Assembly: GCF_023101765.2 (NCBI RefSeq)
Contig: NC_064236.1
Span: forward strand, 2,418,001 to 2,482,000
DNA length: 64,000 nt
DNA from: Spodoptera frugiperda
Taxonomy: Eukaryota > Arthropoda > Insecta > Lepidoptera > Noctuidae
Direction: 5' to 3'
A program made the translations under genes and the position numbers. The notes under the pieces are model-generated. The model had not been told where the DNA came from, did no database searches, and saw only the letters and a program-made list of their open reading frames with translations. This document shows, piece by piece, positions 56,753 through 64,000 of this stretch (positions are counted from its first letter, which is position 1; each line of letters starts with the position of its first letter).

Positions 56753-57830
56753 TTATACTAGATGTTAAGTACAAAGTATTTATTTATTTGACCGCTGTAT
56801 ACAAGGCTGTTCTACCGCGTGCCACCCTCTTCCAGTCGCCAATTAGCTGGCGAACGGAAAAAAGTAGTTTTCAATATCGTCTTTTGAGCGCTTCCATTTT
56901 CAATAAGGTGTACCGTTTTATGATTTTTTTTTTCCTTTTTGCCTACGAGAAAATATTGCAGCATTTCCTTTAAAAAATGTTGAAATATAGTGGTACAAAG
57001 TTTTGTATTAAAATTTGATGTCTGAAGATATCAGTGACTGCTTGCGTCAGGTAGTTTTCCTCGGCCCGTCCCGCTCACTGCCAAATCCGTACAGGTGCTA
57101 CCTCGTCGTTCTACACCTGTACCCCGCTCCCAATTCGTTTTCTTTTCCACTCATCAAAGTTATTACAATATACTTAAAGGATATTTTTATTATAATTAAC
57201 AAAGGGTACTTCAAGAGATTTTTTTCTTGAACAATGTTACAAAGTTTCCCAACAAAGATTCAATGCTGTCAGTTCACAAAGAGTTCTATAATTAGTAACG
57301 TCATTCCCTTGTTGTTCCCTACTTAGTAACAGTAAGTAGTGGGTGGTTTTACTAACCTAAGTACTTCAAGCTGTCTGGTGGTGCAACGTTGTGGGTCTGA
57401 GACGGTGTTAAAATGAAATTACTTTATAATAGACTTCCCTGGGGAGGATTCTTTACAGGATTAGAAATCCTTTAGAAAATGTTCATGGCAGGATTAAACG
57501 AGTTAAGTTGATCGCTTACAAGAGGTTACTAAGAAACATTTGTTGTCGGGGATTATTAATAAGTTGCTGTTTGCTGTGGCCTAGATTTCGAGAAATTATT
57601 TTTCTTATCGTTCCGGTTCGTAGTGGTTGTTGCTTGAAATTAAAAATGTATGATTAGCTCTATACACTAATGCACATATTTATTACTTATATATGTTTAT
57701 AGATTGTTTAAATTATATTTAATTATTACTCACTAATATTAGTAATACGTTTTTTAAGCAAAACCACTCTATTTTTATTCTTTTACTATGTATGGCTAGA
57801 TCATGTAAATAAAGTCGTACACAAGTCTCG
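56753..57830. other. AT-rich sequence, no feature recognised
   Basis: Nothing supported. Confidence 0.4.
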
Positions 57831-58366
57831 AAGAATCATGTCTGTCTGTCCGTCCGTATGTCACAGCCATTAATTATTTCCGAAATACATGGTTGAAACT
57901 CTGTAGGTTATGTAATAACCGCTACTAAGATGGGGGCACTCCACATGGAACTGATTAAAAATTTTTATAACATATCCGTGATGGGTGTCTATGGATAGGT
58001 CTTTAAAAAAGACATTAAGGTTCCTAAAACCATTTTTCGACAAAATCAATCGTTTGAAAGTTAGACGCCTCCAAAGTGGAAAAATGAGTGTCCCCCCCCC
58101 TCTAACTTTTAAAATAAGAGAGTGAGAAATCTAAAAAAAATATATGCTGTAGACTTCAATAGAATCTACCAACGAAAATTAGTTTGAACGAGATATCATT
58201 ATTAGTTTTGAAGAAATAAAACATTTTCAAAAACCGCAAATATAACTTTGTCGTTCATACAAACACTATTCAAAACCAAGTTATTTTATAACTTTGATAT
58301 TAAGTCATCTACTTGCTGCTACGGAACCCTTCATGGGCGAGTCCGACTCGCACTTGGCCGGTTTTT
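57831..58366 (+). mobile_element. Second copy of the AGGGTTCCGTAG...GGCCGGTTTTT repeat, left-truncated
   Basis: GAATCATGTCTGTCTGTCCG ... ATATCCGTGATGGGTGTCTA ... GACGCCTCCAAAGTGGAAAA ... CTACGGAACCCTTCATGGGC ... GACTCGCACTTGGCCGGTTTTT aligns in order to 580-1233. The left terminal hairpin is missing. Confidence 0.8.
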
Positions 58367-58753
58367 ATAATGTAGGGTATTTGAAAGCAGTATTCTGACG
58401 TATCGGTAGTTACTTCTTACTTTATAAAATGAAATGACCTGAAAGCTCAGTCAAACGTTGTGAGCTTTATATTCAGGTATCGTGACGATAGAAATATTAC
58501 TTTTATATAAGTTTGAAAATATTCGTTATAATACAAAAAGTATTTTAAAATGAACGCTGAAATTGAGTATATGACGCTTCTAAAATTATGTCCTTAAACA
58601 AGAAACATGGGCCAAGTTCGCAAACGATAAGAGTTATGAAATATTTTATATCATTTAGTAGATAACAGAAGAATACGATAAGTTGATTCTATATTTATTT
58701 ACATATTATATGATATAGATTATTTATTATAGATTTATCCAATATTTGTTTAT
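58367..58753. other. AT-rich sequence, no feature recognised
   Basis: Nothing supported. Confidence 0.4.
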
Positions 58754-59046
58754 CGATTGCCTCGTTGGTCGAATAGTCGAAAGTGCGACTGCCGGACAAG
58801 GGGTCTCCGGTTCGATTCTCGGATCGGGCGAAGTATTACCGGACTTTTTCGGTTTTTCGAAACTTTCTCAGTAGTAGCACGGTGTGGCTGTAGCTGGAAT
58901 GGTGTCCAGTATATGGCAATAGGCTCACCCCCTATTATATAGGACTTATAACCCAAATGGTGAAATTGGGTGTACATTGTATAGCGGCATGGCGTAATGT
59001 GATGTGCACCTCTGCCTACCCCTTCGGGGATAAAAAGGCGTGACGT
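58754..59046 (+). mobile_element. tRNA-derived SINE, family B, full length
   Basis: GATTGCCTCGTTGGTCGAAT head, CCGGTTCGATTCTCGGATCG B box, CGGTTTTTCGAAACTTTCTC, tail CTTCGGGGATAAAAAGGCGTGACG. TGTTTAT at 58747-58753 and 59051-59057 is a possible target duplication. Confidence 0.8.
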
Positions 59047-59057
59047 TGTATGTTTAT

Positions 59058-59483
59058 TGGTTATTAATGTGAAATTACCTAAACATGTGTAACGCAAGTA
59101 AATGACACTTAAATGTTGATGTGTGCCTCGCGAACTAATTCTCTGGGCTGCTTATACATTTCCATGGAAACGAACGAGGAAATCGACTTTGAAGTTTCAA
59201 TATATTATCCTGTTTTCCTCTTTCTAATTTATGATGTCAGGTACTCAGTTATATTTACCATTGAGGGGGCTTAGAGAGGTCAGGGATGTTTTGAGACACG
59301 ATTTGGAAAGATTGCTATGGTGGGCGTCTGCTGCCATACCAGATCAGTGCGTGACGAAATAAACTCCAGCGTAATCTAATCGGGCTGAGGGCTGAGTTTA
59401 ATGTTATTGCAGCGGTAAGTCCTCTGGAATTTGGTCTTATTACTCGAAATTTCAGTAAAGTGGTGAGACATTACCCCTTCCAC
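59058..59483. other. Unassigned sequence upstream of a LINE relic
   Basis: May contain more of the degraded LINE (for example about 59260-59480), but I cannot align it to a known motif. Confidence 0.35.
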
Positions 59484-59837
59484 ACCTTCCGCCTGACACA
59501 AGTCCTTACTGGATACAGAAGTTTTGGGAGATAATGTTTCAAATTCAGTAGGAGAAAACACCCAGTGGTTATCATTATGATGGCCACCTGGAGGACATGG
59601 AATGGTGAAGTAGTGGAATGCCTTTCTTGGGATGAGCAATACCGTGTCTTCAGGGAAGTGATCGGTGGCGACAAATTCTCTCATCCGGCTTTGGTTCAAG
59701 TCATGGTGCGGGGCAAAGGTATTTGGGAATCTATTTGCTCTATACGGAGGAGAGTAGAGCACTATCTACTCTCCACTTTTTGCTCACTAGCAAGGGTAGC
59801 TTGCTCCAAAGCCAAAACCAAAGCTGGATGGGGCTAG
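59484..59837 (+). pseudogene. Frameshifted C-terminus of a non-LTR retrotransposon ORF2
   Basis: Three frames carry, in the right order, pieces of the C-terminal region of R1/Jockey-type ORF2 proteins: TFRLTQVLTGYRSFG (from 59484), then EKTPSGYHYDGHLEDMEW in a second frame, then ECLSWDEQYRVFREVIGGDK and FSHPALVQVMV in a third, to a stop at 59835-59837. The middle piece occupies the place of the usual Cys-His-His-Cys knuckle but has Gly and Tyr in place of both cysteines. At least two frameshifts and an in-frame stop show that the copy is dead. The clade is a judgement from memory of the motif pattern. Confidence 0.65.
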
Positions 59838-60821
59838 CTCTGGCCTCAGGTCCGAGCGTACGGCACCTCGTATTTTGTGTGCGCTTTTAGGAGCCATCAG
59901 ACCACCCCATTAGGGCCGATAACTGACCGGGACTGAGGATGACCTTGAGAAATGTCGTGGCAATTCATAACAAGTCATTTGATGATTCACGCCCCAAAAA
60001 GAAAGCACCCAGTTATATGAATAAACCTCTTAAAATTCATCGCTGAATTGTTCACAACATTAGGCTTGCCGCTTGTAAATAAAATATGCAAATACATGAA
60101 CGACTTTTTATGTACCGCCATGTTTTATTTAAATGCATCGACGTCTTACTGCTGTAAACGGAGCAATGAACGATACGATGTATAAACGGAACCGCTTTTC
60201 GCTTTCTATAATTGTCTTTTTTCAAGGTCATATCGTGTGTACAGGTCTTTTTACTTAAATGTAGATGTATCTTTCGTTACATAAATTACCAAATGTTTTG
60301 ATATAAAGAATGCCTTATATACTTACCAGTTTTCATGGAGGAAGGGTTAAAACGAGCATCTTGTAATCTTAGTGATCTTCAATCCTAGATTTGACGAAAA
60401 TTTGTATAGATACTTTATTACACGCAATTCCGAAATATGGCGACTAAATGCAACAGGAATTTGGCATTATAGAAAGTGTTATTTATAAAGTAACAATATT
60501 AGTCCCTAAAATAAGACTACACTTAAAAAAATATACAGATTAAAAATAAATCAAAAAATGAATATTGCATATTTCTATGAAGCCCCCAATCAAGCAACTA
60601 AACATGAAACTCTGGGGAACATAGTTGCAACGTGCTAATGCAATTTGCAGCGCTCGCGTAATCCTGTTATCTAATAGGCCAAGGGCGCACGAGCTGCAAC
60701 GATAAACGAGACGAATGCTAGATGTCCTTGCCCTTATTATTTGCTTTTACTGATGGACACATTTTATATAAGTATAGAGCTAAACTTATTAGTTCTGTTA
60801 ACCTTAGCTTTTTTATGGAAC
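59838..60821. other. LINE 3' flank and AT-rich sequence
   Basis: 59838-60010 is still GC-richer and probably the LINE 3' untranslated region. The rest is AT-rich without features. Confidence 0.35.
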
Positions 60822-61088
60822 ACGCCGTAAACGAGCAGACGTATCAACTGATGGTAAGTAATTGCCGCCGCCCATGGACACTTGAAACACCAGAGACGTT
60901 ACAAGTGCGTTGCCTTTTGGGGGTTAGGAATTTAAGGGTTTTGGGGAATCGGGGATTGGGAAGATTATGAAGGGGGGAATTGGGCCTTTGGTAATTTCAC
61001 TCACATAATATAAACGTTGTTTCACGTCGGTTTTCGGTGCAGCCGTGGTATCACTCCGGGCTGGCCCGAAGCATGTCTCTCCCACACT
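60822..61088 (-). mobile_element. Family C dispersed repeat, inverted, near full length
   Basis: CGCCGTAAACGAGCAGACGTATC ... CCGCCGCCCATGGACACTTG ... TTGGGGGTTAGGAATTTAAG ... GAAGCATGTCTCTCCCACACTT. Confidence 0.8.
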
Positions 61089-61254
61089 TAGCTTTGTTAA
61101 CGACGTTATTATAAATTAGAAAATAATGTCACTGCTCGTTTCGCGACGAGTTGTAATCATTAGCCTCGAACCTGTTGCACCAATAGAGACAATAGAGCAG
61201 ATACTTTTTGTCGCTAGTTCTATTCTTTCTATAGATATGGGAAGGGTCAACGAA

Positions 61255-61492
61255 CGTATTACACGGCTAAATAGGCCGGCTCAATTAGAGTGATACCACG
61301 GCCTTGCAGGAAACCGACGTGAAACTTTTTTGTATGAGTGAGATTACCGGAGGTCCAATTCCGCGGTTTCTTAACAACCCTTAAATGTCTAAACCCCAAA
61401 AGGCAACGGCAACGCACTTGTAACGCCTCTGGTGTTTCGGATGTCCATGGGTGGCGCCCATTGCTTACTCTCGGTCCGTTTACCGATCAATA
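61255..61492 (+). mobile_element. Family C dispersed repeat
   Basis: GGCCGGCTCAATTAGAGTGATACCACGGCC ... GTTACCGGAGGTCC-like ... CGCCTCTGGTGTTTCGGATG ... CTCTCGGTCCGTTTACCG. Opposite orientation to the copy ending at 61088, with which it can pair over most of its length. Confidence 0.75.
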
Positions 61493-62896
61493 CAACAAAA
61501 ATCACATTTGACAGAAACCGAATAGTATCGTACTGTGAAAAGCCCAGCTGAAGCTTTTAAGCTACGACCTGTTACTCACCTGCCAAACTGAATAACTGTA
61601 CCGTATTAAACTTTGTTTGGCTGTCATGTGCTGTTATCTGCTGTACTGTGCTGCCAATTGAAATAAAATGTGTTTGACATATTTAATTCTGAAATTGACA
61701 GTTCGAATGAAAATGTGCAAACACCTCCACGAGTGAAGCCTAGGTTTTATACGAATACCGTACTCGTGCTAGTTGACCGACACAGAGACTAATGAGGTGG
61801 TTATTGTCTGCGCAGAATGTTCAACAGTTAATTGAATCGCACAATGTCGTTTTGAATACTAAAGTACACGTTCATAGCATCTATACAATTAATCACGGCA
61901 ACAGACAAGCATAGATTTATTTTCTTTCTAATATTGGAATAACGGAGATCAGATAACTTTATAAGGAACTTGGTGTCATTAAAATATCTTAAAACAACTG
62001 TTGACACTAACAAAATGTATACCGACCTGCAATAACCGCTGTATATTGGTTGAAACACTTTTCAACATACCTATTTCACCTAAATGATAACTTGATGCGA
62101 TAACCAAATTATTGCAAGTGGCTGAATTAGGTACCAGCTGGAAGCGCAACCATTAATATTTATAAAGCTTTTTGGCACCTCATTCACCCTGCAACCAGTT
62201 GCGCTAACGTGAATGCCCCTCCCCTCCCACTCGAATAAACACAGTGCGTTTGTGACTACATAAGCTACGTTAAATAGACAGCGCATTGAAGGAGATGGCT
62301 TTGAGACTACATATCAGACTAAAGATGAACGCAGACTTGGTTGTACCGCAGTGAGCAAGCAGCCAAGCCACCAAGCGAAGCCACTTTTGTTCTGTTCCGA
62401 CTATGCTGATATAAGTATTTCTATATAGTCAAGTGTCCATCCTTAAATACTCTCAGTCAATGCCTTAATGATTTTTTCAACCATAAAAACCCAATTAACG
62501 GTTTGATTGCTACAATTTATATACAAATATTCGCAATAATTTTTCCAAGGCAAAACAAAGTTGGTGTCGGTTAGTTTGGTATAAAATCAGATCGTTGATA
62601 TTGTAATACCTATTTACTAGTAGTAGTAGCCCTTCAGCATATTATTTCTTGAAAAATATTTCTTAAATAAAATACTACGTGTGAAAGTAGGACATTTCGA
62701 AACATATAATTACATTATGGCTCTAAACAAAAGTATTCTTTTAATTTCAGTATTGTAAGTATTGTTTGTGCAACATATCATAATATCAATTTACTGTTTC
62801 CAAAGAAACTATGGTACTTTACCGAGTTCAGTGGGTCAGTATACCATTCAATATTTCCAATAATACCACTTCTAAGAACCAGACAAGTAATACAAC
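61493..62896. other. AT-rich sequence, no feature recognised
   Basis: No repeat family or coding frame identified. Confidence 0.4.
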
Positions 62897-62950
62897 CAAT
62901 TCTCGTGAAATTCAATAATTTCATGAAATTTAATAATTTCACGAGGATTG
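62897..62950. repeat. 54-bp near-perfect palindrome
   Basis: CAATTCTCGTGAAATTCAAT at the left against TTAATAATTTCACGAGGATTG at the right. The arms meet around TTTCATGAAA, so there is almost no loop. Confidence 0.85.
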
Positions 62951-62962
62951 ACTGTGGGTGTT

Positions 62963-63019
62963 ACAAAAAACAAATTCCAATGATTGTTCAATAAAAATAA
63001 TAGGAATTTGTTTTTTTGT
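62963..63019. repeat. Inverted repeat AAAAAACAAATTCC / GGAATTTGTTTTTT
   Basis: Perfect 14-bp arms (62965-62978, 63003-63016) with a 24-bp loop. The arms extend to ACAAAAAA..TTTTTTTGT with one extra T. Confidence 0.85.
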
Positions 63020-63240
63020 ATTAGCTTGTTAATGTTTACTGGGAATTACGAATCCAGTTCAAAAGGGCAATGACCAGTAATAACATGTAAATTGAATTGT
63101 TAATAAACATTATCTTATTGACTAGACTTGAGTATTATGTTTCCAGACATTATGACCGGGAGCCTAATTTGTAAATGTCGTCATATATACTCCAGTTTAT
63201 TATATTTTATCCCGAGATTACGATAAATACGAAAACTTTT

Positions 63241-63271
63241 GATTTATACAGTTGGCATCACTGTATAAATC
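63241..63271. repeat. Perfect 12-bp hairpin
   Basis: GATTTATACAGT, 7-bp loop TGGCATC, ACTGTATAAATC. Confidence 0.85.
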
Positions 63272-64000
63272 ATAAGTTGCGTAAATTATTCTCATACCAT
63301 ATTGAACAATTTTATAGTCCGAATCTAAATTAACACAAATCCGGACTGGGATTGGAAAACTTTTTCGCTAAAGTCACGCGACGCTTAAACAGCGTCACCT
63401 GGCGGGAGGTCAGGAAATGTATGTTACTAGCTCAAGGTCACCGAAGGCCACGGAAGGCTCGGTAATATTATGAGGCTTGGGCTTTTGCCAAAAAGGAGTA
63501 ATTTAAAAAAAATGTTATCTCAGTACCTCAAACAATGTATTATTAGTCTGTGTAACTGAACAGAAAAGCGAAATTAGTTTATGGTGTTAAGACTCGAAGC
63601 AGAGAAAATGCGCCGTCACGGGCGGCGGGTCAATGGAATATACGCAAGTAGATCAAGGCCATCCAAGGCCAAGCTAGGCCGGCAAAACGGAAAATCGGCA
63701 AAAATTTGGACCCTTGCCAATGTAGCTGTAATAAGTTTTGAAGCCAGACGAAAAGATGCTAGAATGCTTTATGAATTAGATCAGTAGGTATAGTAAATGA
63801 AGCGTAAAATCAAAATACGACACTTTCATGAAGTCACTTCTACAAGTCAATTTTACTTCTTGTCTGGCGCGTTTCGTTTATGTAAGTCGATTTTTATGTG
63901 TCTACTATTTAAATGTTTGTACATAACCGATAATGTTTTCAAAAGGAAAACAAAAAAAAAACGTGTACAATTGTCAGAATAATTCTAGTGTTAATTAGTT
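63272..64000. other. Unassigned sequence to window end
   Basis: 63360-63480 and 63590-63720 are GC-richer (AAGGCC / GGTCA motifs), with a 68-codon plus frame at 63581 rich in Arg/Lys/Ala. No family recognised. Confidence 0.35.

Noticed and set aside
59376..59762. 128-codon minus-strand open frame
   Set aside because: It is the shadow of the LINE ORF2 relic, whose conserved words read on the plus strand.

Overview
This is an AT-rich eukaryotic window without operons, ribosome-binding sites or long open frames. The repeats point to a lepidopteran (moth, possibly noctuid-like) genome: tRNA-derived SINEs with intact A and B boxes, 'CTAGC...' dispersed repeats ending near TATA-rich tails, R1/Jockey-like LINE tails, a TTAA-flanked piggyBac relic and many short foldback elements. 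That assignment is inference from repeat types; no host gene was available to check it. I find no convincing host protein-coding exon, tRNA, rRNA or CRISPR array. The window reads as intergenic or intronic DNA built largely from mobile-element debris.

Layout. Positions 1-5100 hold copies of a LINE tail (family A), one split by another repeat (541-1233) and one with a 13-bp target-site duplication (1457-1739), plus three copies of a tRNA-derived SINE (family B) and the 3' end of a LINE reverse-transcriptase frame (about 4262-4440, minus). From 5.5 to 17 kb come family J repeats in opposite orientations, a 489-bp inverted-repeat element (6752-7240), copies of family C, a second SINE (family E) and a pair of ATGTGCTATG-ended MITEs (15.3-16.2 kb). 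From 17 to 34 kb lie a SINE B copy with a 12-bp duplication, a slightly GC-richer coding-like patch (about 18.86-19.44 kb), a third SINE (family D), small foldbacks and a 1.2-kb dispersed repeat (29231-30395).

The largest element is an LTR retrotransposon at 35279-39416 with a TATA target duplication. Its two LTRs look identical except for one replaced segment, and the 3.2-kb interior has no gag-pol but carries four tandem-repeat blocks. After it come a 740-bp inverted-repeat transposon (42550-43289), a 161-bp foldback (43529-43689), nested LINE insertions (41349-41474 and 49880-49999), a compact 1764-bp LTR element with PBS, PPT and AATT duplication (51376-53139), and a 963-bp piggyBac deletion derivative (53502-54464) that keeps an interrupted transposase N-terminus. 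The last 10 kb has a second copy of the 541-1233 repeat, another SINE B, a frameshifted LINE ORF2 C-terminus (59484-59837), an inverted pair of family C repeats and two adjacent palindromes near 62.9-63.0 kb.

Nothing here works as a gene system. Almost every element is non-autonomous and would need enzymes from elsewhere. The main value of the window is as a record of nested insertions. I found no evidence for a novel multi-gene system.
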